A stretch of 44,949 bases of DNA from Verrucomicrobia bacterium 12-59-8 (GTDB taxonomy: Bacteria > Verrucomicrobiota > Verrucomicrobiae > Verrucomicrobiales > Verrucomicrobiaceae): positions 32,468-77,416 of the forward strand of contig NCCR01000015.1 in the NCBI GenBank assembly GCA_002279765.1. The letters run 5' to 3'. Below the pieces are notes generated by a model. The model saw only the letters and a list, made by a program, of their open reading frames with translations, did no database searches and was not told the origin of the DNA. Both the position numbers and the translations under genes were made by a program. Of this stretch, positions 23,448-32,248 are shown in pieces; positions within the stretch are counted from its first letter, which is position 1; the number at the start of each line of letters is the position of its first letter.

Positions 23448-24047
23448 TTAGATTTCGTCCTCCACGAGTTCGATGTTCTTGCCGCCAGCTTTTTCGAGAA
23501 GGCTCTTGGTGCCTTCCTGGGAGAATTTAGGATCGCGGGCTTCAATGCAGACGAAGAAACCGTCGTCGGAAAACTTGCCGAAGTTCTTGGAAACAAAGAG
23601 GGGATGGTTCCAGCGTGGCAGGCCGATGAGCGCCAGCAGACCGAAGAGCGTGGTGAAAGCGCTGAACAGAATCGTCAGCTCAAACATCACCGGGAAGAAC
23701 GCCGGCAGCGTCCAGATGTCGGTGGGCTTGCCCTGCACGACGGTCGGATAGGTTTCGACGATCTTCTGCAGGAAACCGAGGCCAATGCTGCTCCAGAAAT
23801 TGGTCTGCGTGATCGTTTCCAAGACAAATGCGATCGTGGTTCCGGTGATGCCACCGCAGAAGACGAACATTGGCAGCTTTGAGCGTGGGTTGCCCATCGC
23901 TTCATCCATGCCATGAATCGGGAAGGGCGAATGAACGTCCCAGCGCTGGTAGCCGGCATCGCGCACATGCTCGGCCGCATGGTAGAGATCCTTCACGCTG
24001 TCAAATTCAGCGAGGTAGCCGTGGACTCGTTTGAGGGTGGTGCTCAC
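23448..24047 (-). CDS. actD: Alternative complex III subunit ActD (DUF3341)
   Basis: The 199-residue protein begins with a GTG and the characteristic N-terminal region of ActD, VHGYLAEFDSVKDLYHAAEHVR, with an amphipathic ferredoxin-like segment. Two membrane helices follow (about 64-84 and 118-143), then a soluble C-terminus ending VEDEI. The WDVHSPFPIHGMDEAMG phrase is typical of the family. ActD has no cofactor and packs beside ActC in the membrane. It sits between actC and actE with gaps of about 20 bp. Confidence 0.9.
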   Translation of the reverse strand: MSTTLKRVHGYLAEFDSVKDLYHAAEHVRDAGYQRWDVHSPFPIHGMDEAMGNPRSKLPMFVFCGGITGTTIAFVLETITQTNFWSSIGLGFLQKIVETYPTVVQGKPTDIWTLPAFFPVMFELTILFSAFTTLFGLLALIGLPRWNHPLFVSKNFGKFSDDGFFVCIEARDPKFSQEGTKSLLEKAGGKNIELVEDEI

Positions 24048-24068
24048 AGTCGGGGTGCGGTTAAAAAG

Positions 24069-25532
24069 TTAGGCAGCAACGGGTTTCGGGACGTGACGGT
24101 CAGAGTAATCCATGAGGTCTTCCTCCTGGATACCCTTCTCAGCGTGGTCGTCCTGGTGCGGGTTCGACTGCGGGAGCACTCCTTTGACTTCACCGATGGC
24201 GATGACAGGCAGGAAGCGCAGGAAGAGCAGGAAGAGCATCATGAAGAAGCCGAAAGTGCCAAGGAAAGTGTACTTATCGACCCAGGTGGCCTCATAGACG
24301 CCCCAAGATCCCGGCGTCATGTGGCGCTCCAGCGTGGTGGCGATGATGACGTAGCGCTCAAACCACATGCCAGCGTTCACAAACATGCAGACGATCATGA
24401 CGATCCAGACATTGTGGCGGCACCAGCGGATCCAGAAAAGCTGAGGCGCAAACACGTTGCAGCTGAACATCCAGTAATAGGCCCAGGTAGAAGGACCGGT
24501 CAGGCCACGCAGCGTGAAGGCGGCGGCTTCATATGGATTGGCGCTATAATAGGCCACGAACAGCTCCATGCAGTAGGCGTAACCGACGATCGTTCCCGTG
24601 AGCAGAATGATCTTGGCCATGTTGTCGATGTGCTTCGGCGTGATGAGGTCATCCAGACCGTAGATACGGCGCACGGGAAGCATCAGGGTCAGCACCATGG
24701 CGAAGCCGCCGAAGATGGCACCTGCGACGAAGTAGGGCGGGAAGATCGTGGTGTGCCAGCCGGGAACGACGGAGGTGGCGAAGTCGAAGGACACGACGGA
24801 ATGCACGGAGAGCACCAGCGGTGTGGAGAGTGCGGCCAGGAGCATGTAGGCGGTCTCGTAATGGCTCCAGTGGCGATTGCCACCGCGCCAACCGAGCGCA
24901 AACAGACCATAAAAGAACTTCTTCAAGCCTGGGCGGCAGCGGTCACGCAGTGTGGCGAGGTCGGGCACGAGACCCAGGAACCAGAACACCGCAGAAACAC
25001 TGAAGTAGGTGGAGACGGCGAACACGTCCCAGAGCAGGGGGGACTTGAAATTCTGCCAGATGGCGTTGGCGTTCGGAATTGGCGCGAGGAACCACACCAT
25101 CCAGACACGACCAACGTGGAAGGCCGGGAACAAACCGGCGCACATCACGGCGAAGATCGTCATGGCTTCCGCCGCGCGGTTCACCGACGTACGCCACTTC
25201 TGGCGCGTAAGGAACAAGATGGCGGAAATGAGCGTGCCAGCGTGGCCGATACCGATCCAGAACACGAAGTTTGTGATGTCCCAGGCCCAGGCAACCGGCT
25301 GCTTCTGACCCCAGACACCGACACCGGTGGAGATAAGGTAGGTGAAGCAGAAGACCATCAATCCGGTCAGCAACACGGAAGGCACAAACAGGATCCACCA
25401 CAGGGCGGGCTGCTTGTTTTCCACGATGCCGCAGATGCGGTTCGTGATCCAAGAATAGGAACGGTTGTTCAACACCAGCGGCTCGCGGTCGAGGATGCGC
25501 GGGGTGTTTGATGCTGTGGCGGAGGCGTCCAT
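24069..25532 (-). CDS. actC: Alternative complex III NrfD-like quinol-binding subunit ActC
   Basis: The 487-residue protein has about ten membrane helices and is an NrfD/PsrC-family member. Family-like features include an early [12 protein letters not shown] stretch, [18 protein letters not shown] with the conserved aspartate and histidine, and HSVVSFDFA in the middle. In alternative complex III, ActC carries the quinol site next to the ActB iron-sulfur clusters and is thought to contribute to proton movement. The gene starts 9 bp after actB and precedes actD, as expected. Confidence 0.93.
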   Translation of the reverse strand: MDASATASNTPRILDREPLVLNNRSYSWITNRICGIVENKQPALWWILFVPSVLLTGLMVFCFTYLISTGVGVWGQKQPVAWAWDITNFVFWIGIGHAGTLISAILFLTRQKWRTSVNRAAEAMTIFAVMCAGLFPAFHVGRVWMVWFLAPIPNANAIWQNFKSPLLWDVFAVSTYFSVSAVFWFLGLVPDLATLRDRCRPGLKKFFYGLFALGWRGGNRHWSHYETAYMLLAALSTPLVLSVHSVVSFDFATSVVPGWHTTIFPPYFVAGAIFGGFAMVLTLMLPVRRIYGLDDLITPKHIDNMAKIILLTGTIVGYAYCMELFVAYYSANPYEAAAFTLRGLTGPSTWAYYWMFSCNVFAPQLFWIRWCRHNVWIVMIVCMFVNAGMWFERYVIIATTLERHMTPGSWGVYEATWVDKYTFLGTFGFFMMLFLLFLRFLPVIAIGEVKGVLPQSNPHQDDHAEKGIQEEDLMDYSDRHVPKPVAA

Positions 25533-25541
25533 GTGTCCGGG

Positions 25542-28500
25542 TTAGTATTGATTGTTGCTCCACACGGCGATGTTTTCTGCGCCGGGCATGTTCTTGTTCG
25601 GATTGCGCAGACGGGCGAGGTAGCTCGTGCGCGGGCGGGTACCGATGTATTTGAGCAACTGGTAGTCGCGTGGCGAGGCCTTCGCTTTGACGATGGCGGA
25701 TTTCGGATCGGCCAAGTCGCCGAAGACAATCGCTTCCGCCGGGCAGGACTGCTGGCAGGCGGTTTTGACGGTGTCGGTCGGCACGCGGAAGTTCTTGGAG
25801 TCGCGCTGCACCTGCTTTTGCAGGATCTTGGCGGATTCGAGGCGCTGCACGCAGTACGTACACTTCTCGATGACACCGCGCATACGGACGGTGACGTTCG
25901 GGTTGCGCTGGAGGCGGAGGCTTTCGTCTTCCTTCTTCTCACCCAGCGGGCCAGCGTAAAGATTGCCGACTTTCAGGCCGAGCACCGATGTTTCGGTCAA
26001 CGGATTGCGCTTGTTGTAGTCAAACCAATTGAAGCGGCGGGCGGTGTAAGGGCAGTTGTTTGCGCAATAGCGGGTGCCGATGCAGCGGTTGTAGGCCATG
26101 GCGTTGAGGCCATCGGGCGTGTGAACGGTGGCGTTCACCGGGCAGACGGTTTCGCAAGGGGCGGATTCGCATTGCTGGCAGGCCAGCGGCTGATGCACCA
26201 TTTCAGCATTTTCCAGCTGCTCCGGAGTCGCATTGTCCTCCGGCCAGGTGCTTTCCTGTTCGACTTCGTTCTTACCCCATTTTGGCACGGCGAAGTAGCG
26301 GTCCATGCGGATCCACTGCATCACGCGTCCTTTGCGGACCTGGTCTTTGCCGACGACGGGAATGTTGTTTTCGCTCTGGCAGGCGACGATGCAAGCCGTG
26401 CAGCCGATGCACTTGCTGAGATCGATCGACATGCCCCACTGATGCTGCTTCTCGTAGTCGAAGCCGTCCGGATTCTCCTCGGATTTCACCCCGACCTGCC
26501 CCTTGTAGAAGGAGATGTTTTCCGGGATGTGGCCGTCCATGCCGGTCTTCTGCGCGAAGGCGACGTCCTTGTTGAAGGTTTCGAGTGTGCCTTCACGATA
26601 CAGCGCACGGCCTTCCATCGTATTCTGAACCTGGGTAAGAGCCAGTTCAGCGATGGTGGGGAGCACTTCGATCTTGGCACCGCTCAGCACGAACGTGCCG
26701 GGCTGCTTGCGCAAGGCATAGGCGTTCACGCCACGACCGCTGCCGACGACGCCCACACCCTTCTGACCGTAGCCCAGTGGCAGGGTGATGGAGTTGGACA
26801 CATGCCCAGGGGCTTCAATGGCAGGAATTTCGATCGCAGTGTCACCGATGGTTATCTTGACCAGCTGGCCATCTTTGAGACCCAACTTGCGGAAGGTGAC
26901 GGAGCCAATCCAGGCCGCGTTTTCCCAAGTGAGCTTCGTCACCGGATCGGGTGCTTCCTGCAGCCAGGCGTTGTTGATGTAGCGGCCGTCATAGACGCTG
27001 GAGTCGGCCACGAGCACGACTTCGGGTGAATCGTCCGTGGGTGCAGCCGCAGGTGCGGCCTTGGCAACGAAATCTGCAACAGCAGCCACATTCGGCGCTG
27101 CGGTGGCCTTGGCATAGGCGGATCCTTTGAGGAAGCCGTCACGCAGGGTGAAATTCCATTTCGATTCGTCGAGGCTGCCAGCCACGGTGGCGAAAGTGTC
27201 GCGCACGGCAGTGTAGGCGGCATCGTCGGTGGCAGCAGGAGCAGCACCGGCGGCAGGCGCGGCAGCATCGGCGGGGCCGAGCTTCTTGCGGCCAAGCAGT
27301 GCGAGCAGGAGTTCCACACGGCTGGCACCGTCAAACAATGGTGCGATCATCGGCTGGATGATCGAGTAGGTGCCATCTGCGGCACGCACATCGCCCCAGA
27401 CTTCAAGGTAGTGAGCCGCAGGAATGTGCAGTGCGGCCTGGCGTGCCGTGACGTTTTTCTGCATGCCGACGTGAATGAGCTTCACGCCTTTGTCAGTCAC
27501 GAGCTTGGCCAGCGCAGCAGCGTCCGGGGCATCGTAATAGAGGCTGGCAGGAGTCAGCGAAACTAGAGTTTTGACCTGACCACCGGCAATGGCAGCCTGC
27601 AAGTCGGCGAAGGTGCCGAGTTCAGGAGCAGGAGCCGCCTGGAGCAGTTCGATGGTGGAGTCGTAAGCACCGAGGGCGTTGTTGATCGAAGCGACCAGCG
27701 CATGCACTTCAGCGCCATAGCGGGAACCAGCGAGCACCAAGGCCTTGCCTTTATTGTCGATCAAATCACGCACCGCCGGGGCGATCCATTCTTTGAGGCT
27801 GGCGGAGGCGGTGTCGGCCAACGCCTTGGCGGAGGTGTCTCCCAACTCAGCAGCGATCAGAGCGGCAGCAACCGGGATCAGACTTGCCGCGAGCGGCTTG
27901 CGGTGATCGGCCATGCCGCCTGTCAGCGTGTAACGATTTTCCAGGACGTAGAGACGGTTCATGTCCGCCGTCTTTGCTTCCTTCGCACGATGCTTGGTGA
28001 AAGCCGAAATGGGCTCTCCTGCCACGGGGTCCACCCCGAGGAAATCGCAGTCCAGCGAGAGGATGCGCATCGCGGAGCCGAGCTTCACGAAGGGCTTTAC
28101 GCCGGTGCCAAACACTGCCTTGCCTGCTGCAGCCTGGCCTTCGCCAACAGCCGCTTCGTACTTGAACAGTTTGACCTGTGGATAAGCGGTTTTCACCTCA
28201 CCCAGCAGACGCTGGTAGGTTGGGGAAGACGAGCCGCCCATCACAATGCCAAGGCTGGCACCCGAGGACTTCTTCGCTTCAGCGACGGCGGCGGCGAGCA
28301 GATCGTTCGCGTTGGCCCAGGAAAGTTCCTTGCCAGCACCCATTGGCTTCTGGGAGCGCTCAGGGTCGTAGAGATCCAGTATGGAAGCCTGCGCAAAACT
28401 GCTGATACCACCACCCAGGGGGTGCAGGGGATTGCCGGAAAGGTGCGTCGGACGACCTTCATGCGTGGTGACCACCAGCGGCACAGCGCCACCGTGCTGC

Positions 28501-28805
28501 GGCATCGTCGTGGCATACAGCAGAGACTTACCCGGCACCATCCACTCGACGTGCTGGGTGTACGGCAGGATGTTGACGAGCGGACGGCGGCAGCTTGCCA
28601 GACCCATCATGCCCACGCTGGCACCCATGATTTTCAAAAACTCACGACGGCTGTTCTGACGCTCTTCGTCGGTCAGGGTGTCCCCCTCGGGGAATTCACG
28701 GCCCAGATTTTTCAAGAAATCTTCACGGCGTTCCAGTTCGGCGACACTGCGCCAGTAGCGCTTGGCGTTTTGCGGCTCCTCAGGATGCTTCCAAATGCGT
28801 TTCAT
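25542..28805 (-). CDS. actB: Alternative complex III large iron-sulfur subunit ActB
   Basis: This 1087-residue protein fuses two parts. Residues about 60-780 resemble a molybdopterin-type oxidoreductase (MopB) that, in this complex, has no molybdenum. Residues about 790-1060 are a four-cluster ferredoxin domain. Cluster motifs are CIGCTACIVAC, CQQCESAPCETVC, CIGTRYCANNC, and CTYC with a later CQQSC, enough for three [4Fe-4S] and one [3Fe-4S] centres. A twin-arginine-like motif, SRREFLKIMG, lies at residues 52-61 and is followed by a hydrophobic run and cysteine (GLASC), as in other ActB proteins. ActB carries electrons from quinol oxidised at ActC to the cytochromes. The ATG gives a 50-residue N-terminal extension before the Tat motif. 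Confidence 0.95.
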   Translation of the reverse strand: MKRIWKHPEEPQNAKRYWRSVAELERREDFLKNLGREFPEGDTLTDEERQNSRREFLKIMGASVGMMGLASCRRPLVNILPYTQHVEWMVPGKSLLYATTMPQHGGAVPLVVTTHEGRPTHLSGNPLHPLGGGISSFAQASILDLYDPERSQKPMGAGKELSWANANDLLAAAVAEAKKSSGASLGIVMGGSSSPTYQRLLGEVKTAYPQVKLFKYEAAVGEGQAAAGKAVFGTGVKPFVKLGSAMRILSLDCDFLGVDPVAGEPISAFTKHRAKEAKTADMNRLYVLENRYTLTGGMADHRKPLAASLIPVAAALIAAELGDTSAKALADTASASLKEWIAPAVRDLIDNKGKALVLAGSRYGAEVHALVASINNALGAYDSTIELLQAAPAPELGTFADLQAAIAGGQVKTLVSLTPASLYYDAPDAAALAKLVTDKGVKLIHVGMQKNVTARQAALHIPAAHYLEVWGDVRAADGTYSIIQPMIAPLFDGASRVELLLALLGRKKLGPADAAAPAAGAAPAATDDAAYTAVRDTFATVAGSLDESKWNFTLRDGFLKGSAYAKATAAPNVAAVADFVAKAAPAAAPTDDSPEVVLVADSSVYDGRYINNAWLQEAPDPVTKLTWENAAWIGSVTFRKLGLKDGQLVKITIGDTAIEIPAIEAPGHVSNSITLPLGYGQKGVGVVGSGRGVNAYALRKQPGTFVLSGAKIEVLPTIAELALTQVQNTMEGRALYREGTLETFNKDVAFAQKTGMDGHIPENISFYKGQVGVKSEENPDGFDYEKQHQWGMSIDLSKCIGCTACIVACQSENNIPVVGKDQVRKGRVMQWIRMDRYFAVPKWGKNEVEQESTWPEDNATPEQLENAEMVHQPLACQQCESAPCETVCPVNATVHTPDGLNAMAYNRCIGTRYCANNCPYTARRFNWFDYNKRNPLTETSVLGLKVGNLYAGPLGEKKEDESLRLQRNPNVTVRMRGVIEKCTYCVQRLESAKILQKQVQRDSKNFRVPTDTVKTACQQSCPAEAIVFGDLADPKSAIVKAKASPRDYQLLKYIGTRPRTSYLARLRNPNKNMPGAENIAVWSNNQY

Positions 28806-28829
28806 GTGTCAGAAAAAGGGGCGCGGGGG

Positions 28830-29636
28830 TTAGCGGTGGCAGGTGGTGCAGGATTCCGGCGGCTGAATCTGCCAGTGCTTCTTGATCTGGGTGCCCACTT
28901 CAGTCTGGGTCACTTCTTTACCGTAGGTTTTCTCCGCGAGAGCGACGATCTGTTCAAGGCTGTCGGCCTTGGCACCTTCACCGCCGATGGTGATGGCGAT
29001 CTCGTCCACCGGAACCTTCTTGTCGAGAAGACTCTTGTAGAACTCAGCACGCTTCAGGTCGCCAGCCTTGTAGTCCAGCTTGGTGACGAATTCGAGCGGG
29101 CGCAGGTTCTTCTCAGGATTGCGGTGGCAGTCCAGGCACCAGCCCATCGACTGCGGCTGATCGTGGCGGACGACTTCCATCTCGTTGATCTTGCCATGGC
29201 AGGAAACGCAGGAGATGCCGCGGTTGAGGTGGGCGCTGTGGTTGAAATAGACGTAGTCAGGTGCCTTGTGGACTTTCACCCAAGGGATCGACTTGCCAGT
29301 TTCGTTGGCTTTGATGACCATCTCCAGCTTGGGAGAATTGCTGCGGATGTTGCCTTTGCCCGGACCATGGCAGTTGAAGCAGGTCTGATTCGTCGGGACA
29401 TTCGCGTGGCTGGAGGCCTCACCAAAGCTGTGGCAGTAGCGACAGTCGAGCGCGAGCTGGCCAGCGTGGATCTTGTGTGAGAACGGCACCGGCTGCGTCG
29501 GTTCATAACCTACGCGAGTGTATTTCGGTGTGAAGTAGTAGGCGATGCCGACACTCACGCCGAAGGCAATGAACACGACGGCAATGGCGAGCTTGAGCGG
29601 CAGCCAGTTGGTCCAACGCGGAAAAAAGTTACCCAT
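28830..29636 (-). CDS. actA: Alternative complex III pentaheme cytochrome c ActA
   Basis: The 268-residue protein has one N-terminal membrane helix (about 13-34) and five heme-binding CxxCH motifs: CRYCH, CFNCH, CVSCH, CLDCH and CTTCH. Extra histidines (PFSHKIHAG, YFNHSAHLN) are likely distal ligands. This matches ActA, the periplasmic pentaheme subunit that takes electrons from ActB and passes them to ActE or an external cytochrome. It is the first gene of the cluster. A sigma70-like promoter and a TGTGA-N6-TCACA dyad lie within 80 bp upstream. Confidence 0.95.
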   Translation of the reverse strand: MGNFFPRWTNWLPLKLAIAVVFIAFGVSVGIAYYFTPKYTRVGYEPTQPVPFSHKIHAGQLALDCRYCHSFGEASSHANVPTNQTCFNCHGPGKGNIRSNSPKLEMVIKANETGKSIPWVKVHKAPDYVYFNHSAHLNRGISCVSCHGKINEMEVVRHDQPQSMGWCLDCHRNPEKNLRPLEFVTKLDYKAGDLKRAEFYKSLLDKKVPVDEIAITIGGEGAKADSLEQIVALAEKTYGKEVTQTEVGTQIKKHWQIQPPESCTTCHR

Positions 29637-29656
29637 AGAAAGTGTCGGCAGATGAG

Positions 29657-29676
29657 CTTGTGAAAAATTTCACAAG
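29657..29676 (-). promoter_or_regulatory. CRP/FNR-type palindromic operator in front of actA
   Basis: The 20-bp sequence CTTGTGAAAAATTTCACAAG is a perfect palindrome with nine-base arms and contains TGTGA-N6-TCACA, the consensus form of CRP-family sites. It lies 20 bp upstream of the actA start codon. It sits just downstream of the predicted -10 box, so its centre would be near +10 from the transcription start. A protein bound there would be expected to repress. A role as an RNA hairpin in the leader is an alternative. Confidence 0.55.
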
Positions 29677-29683
29677 GAAATTG

Positions 29684-29712
29684 AGAATAGGTAAACGTGA
29701 GCAGGTTTGCAA
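29684..29712 (-). promoter_or_regulatory. Sigma70-like promoter of the respiratory cluster
   Basis: On the minus strand TTGCAA (29712-29707) and TATTCT (29689-29684) are separated by exactly 17 bp. Each hexamer matches its consensus at four of six positions. The expected start of transcription is about 29677, about 40 bp before the actA ATG and next to the palindrome at 29657-29676. Confidence 0.5.
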
Positions 29713-29812
29713 CCGTCATCTTGTTTTTTTTGAACTTTTATGCGCAATGCTTGTCTATTGCGATTCTGTCGCAAAAAAATGCAGTTGAAGAGCGCTTTTG
29801 CCGCCTCTTTCC

Positions 29813-30859
29813 TCAGCCCCACTCGACCCAAAGCACATTGTGCTCAAAATCCAGGGTCACACGGTAATCCTCCAGCAGATAGGTGCCAAGACGTGATGGC
29901 CCAGGCATCACATCCACTTGGGCAAAAGGATAATAAGATCCGAACAAACCGAGTGCCTTGAACTCCAGCACCCGCACATTCGCCTCCTTCGGTGTCTGCG
30001 CGCCGCCGACCCCCGTGATCAGGTAGTTGCCGCCCACATCCCAACCACCATTCTTATAGCCAAGCACCTCGGCGATGCGCCGGTCGAGCTGAACGCCGAA
30101 AACGGAACCCGAATCCACCACGGCCTCCCAGGACAGCTTGCCGTATTTCAGCAGCGTCGTGGGCACCCCGTGTTTCATGCTGAGGCTGGCCTTGTGCATG
30201 TGCTTGCGCACCGGCCCTGGAAAACTGCGGGTGAACCCAAACTCAACCTGATCCTTCAAAAAATCGAGAGTCAGGTACTTGCAGTGTTTGGCGGCCAGAT
30301 GCACGCCGAGCACAGAAATGCCCACGTGCTCCTTCAAGATGCCGCTGCCCAGCGCTGTGCGCTGCATGCGGATGATGCAGGGCAGATTTTCCAGCCGCCA
30401 CGTGCCGATCTGCAGCGTCGGAATGACCCCCGCCATGCCCGGCTCGCGGCCCAGCACGCCAGCCATGGTTGGGCGCACCTGCGGCACGGTGCGCAGGCCA
30501 TATTCAAGCGCCTGCTCAGCATCGAACACACTGAAGGCGGCACCGGTATCGAGCATGAACTTCTTTGGTTTGTGCCCGTTGAGGCTGACCTTCAGATAAG
30601 GAATGCCTTGCTCGTAGTACATCGGCACCTGGAGCATACCCTCCGGTGATGGAACGCTGTTCGTTCGAATGTTTAGACCGCCCTTTTCCGTCAGCTTGAG
30701 CTCGGAAGCCGGGATCGCCTGCGCCTGTAGCTGCTTCTGCATCTCCTCCGGCACCGCCTCATTTTTCACCGCAAAAGTGTCGGCACAACCCGTGAAGCCT
30801 GCCATTGCGATAACCGCCGGAGCCACTCTCAGCACGATGGTAAGAAGCAGACGATTCAT
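29813..30859 (-). CDS. Two-lobed aspartic protease-like lipoprotein
   Basis: The 348-residue protein starts at ATG 30859 (MNRLLLTIVL) and has a lipoprotein signal ending in AGFTGCAD. Two retropepsin-like lobes follow. The first has the catalytic-type motif FMLDTGAAFSVF and the second VVDSGSVFGVQL, about 150 residues apart. Both aspartates are present, so a pepsin-like active site inside one chain is possible. Hydrophobic glycine motifs after each (VGISVLGVH, LGTYLLEDYRVTLDF) fit aspartyl protease folds. The protein should sit in an outer or inner membrane leaflet. It is next to the respiratory cluster on the same strand but is transcribed toward its own stop, upstream of the actA promoter; no functional link is evident. 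Confidence 0.78.
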   Translation of the reverse strand: MNRLLLTIVLRVAPAVIAMAGFTGCADTFAVKNEAVPEEMQKQLQAQAIPASELKLTEKGGLNIRTNSVPSPEGMLQVPMYYEQGIPYLKVSLNGHKPKKFMLDTGAAFSVFDAEQALEYGLRTVPQVRPTMAGVLGREPGMAGVIPTLQIGTWRLENLPCIIRMQRTALGSGILKEHVGISVLGVHLAAKHCKYLTLDFLKDQVEFGFTRSFPGPVRKHMHKASLSMKHGVPTTLLKYGKLSWEAVVDSGSVFGVQLDRRIAEVLGYKNGGWDVGGNYLITGVGGAQTPKEANVRVLEFKALGLFGSYYPFAQVDVMPGPSRLGTYLLEDYRVTLDFEHNVLWVEWG

Positions 30860-30986
30860 ACAGCAAAGCAATTCATTGTGGCGTTGCCCCTGTCAACTTC
30901 CAGTGGTTCTGCGCAAATCACACACAAATCCTTGTGCCCAGCGGCGTATTATCGGAGGTTCCCGTTCTCCTTCTGCCAACCGCCTC

Positions 30987-32243
30987 ATGCGCGACTACTT
31001 CATCCGCCGCTTTTTGCTCATCATTCCGACACTGATCGGGGCGACGCTGGTGGTCTTCCTCATTACGCGCATCACGCCAGGCGGCCCGTTGGAAGCCGCC
31101 CTGCAAAAAGCAGCCTCCATGCAGGCGGAACGTGGCATGAAGGACGCCGGAGGCTCTCTCAGTGAAGAGCAGAAGGAGGAAATGGCCGCCTACTATGGCT
31201 TTGACCGGTCGTTTTTTCCCGCCTACCTCGCATGGCTCGGAGTGCTGTCGAAAGAGGCGGACAAGCGGTTTATCAAGTTCGATGAGGACAAGCAGGAGAT
31301 GCCCCTGACGCTCCAGGAACTCCTGCCACGCGAACAATGGAAGCCCAACAATGCCTACCGTACGATTCAGGCCAAAGTCACGCGTGATGGCAAACTGATT
31401 GCTGACAACGCCCAAGATGTGTCCGCCTGGCAGACGTGGGTGGAGAAGGAAAAAAATCGCGTCCAGGTTTTCCGCCCGAAGTTCGACGGTCTTCTCCAAG
31501 GCAGTCTGGGAATCTCGACACGCTATAATGAATATGTCTGGAACATGATGCGCGATCGTATGCCCATCTCGATCTTCTACGGTCTGGCCTCGTTTTTCGT
31601 CACCTATATCATCTGCATTCCGCTGGGCATTTTGAAAGCCATCAAGCACCGCACCGTGCTCGACAATGTGAGCTCCATCCTCATTTTCGTGGGTTATGCG
31701 ATCCCTGGCTTTGTGCTGGCGAGCGTTCTGGTGGTGTATCTGGCGGCACGGCTCAACTGGTTCCCCACGGGTGGGTTTGTGAGCGAAAACTTCAGCTCCT
31801 TGAGCTTGGGCAGCAAAATATGGGACGTCGTGCATCATGCCATCCTGCCGCTGATCTGCTACCTCGTAGGGAGCTTTGCCTTCATGACCATGCTGGTGAA
31901 AAACAACCTCATGGACAATCTTGCGGCGGATTATGTACGCACCGCCATCGCCAAAGGCGCGAGTTTCAAGCGGGCTGTGCTGGTGCATGCCCTGCGAAAC
32001 TCCCTCATCCCGCTGGCGACAACGCTCGGGCACATCGTTTCGATTTTCGTTGCTGGCTCCATGCTGATCGAAATGATCTTTGAGATCAATGGCTACGGCA
32101 TGCTGGGCTATTACAGCATCGTTGATCGTGATTACCCGCTGGTGATGGGCATCCTCGTTCTGGACGTGCTCCTGCTGATGGTGGGAAACATACTTTCTGA
32201 CTTCTTCGTGGCGCTGACGGATCCGCGCATTCGCTTCGAGTAA
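30987..32243 (+). CDS. yejB: ABC transporter permease, YejB-like
   Basis: The start is set at MRDYFIRRFLLIIPTL (30987). The 418-residue protein has a first helix with the family phrase RITPGGPLEAAL, then an extra polar block (about 45-170) before the permease core. The core matches YejB closely (GYAIPGFVLASVL, YVRTAIAKGASFKRAVLVHALRN with the EAA-type loop, DRDYPLVMGILV, DPRIRFE at the end). It is one of two membrane subunits of a peptide importer. The gene begins the five-gene operon and is divergent from the aspartic protease gene with about 130 bp between. Confidence 0.87.
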   Translation: MRDYFIRRFLLIIPTLIGATLVVFLITRITPGGPLEAALQKAASMQAERGMKDAGGSLSEEQKEEMAAYYGFDRSFFPAYLAWLGVLSKEADKRFIKFDEDKQEMPLTLQELLPREQWKPNNAYRTIQAKVTRDGKLIADNAQDVSAWQTWVEKEKNRVQVFRPKFDGLLQGSLGISTRYNEYVWNMMRDRMPISIFYGLASFFVTYIICIPLGILKAIKHRTVLDNVSSILIFVGYAIPGFVLASVLVVYLAARLNWFPTGGFVSENFSSLSLGSKIWDVVHHAILPLICYLVGSFAFMTMLVKNNLMDNLAADYVRTAIAKGASFKRAVLVHALRNSLIPLATTLGHIVSIFVAGSMLIEMIFEINGYGMLGYYSIVDRDYPLVMGILVLDVLLLMVGNILSDFFVALTDPRIRFE

Positions 32244-32248
32244 ACTCC

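Noticed and set aside
23913..25511. A 532-codon plus-strand open frame opposite actC and actD
   Set aside because: Low-complexity His/Glu/Asp/Gly-rich translation with no family features; it shadows the real genes.
27702..29480. A 592-codon plus-strand open frame opposite actB and actA
   Set aside because: Antisense to five CxxCH motifs and the ActB N-terminal region; no signal, membrane or domain pattern.
29758..29774. Hairpin TTGCGA-TTCTG-TCGCAA next to a run of A
   Set aside because: The A run follows the stem on the plus strand, so it gives no U-tract for a plus-strand terminator, and on the minus strand the T run comes before the stem.
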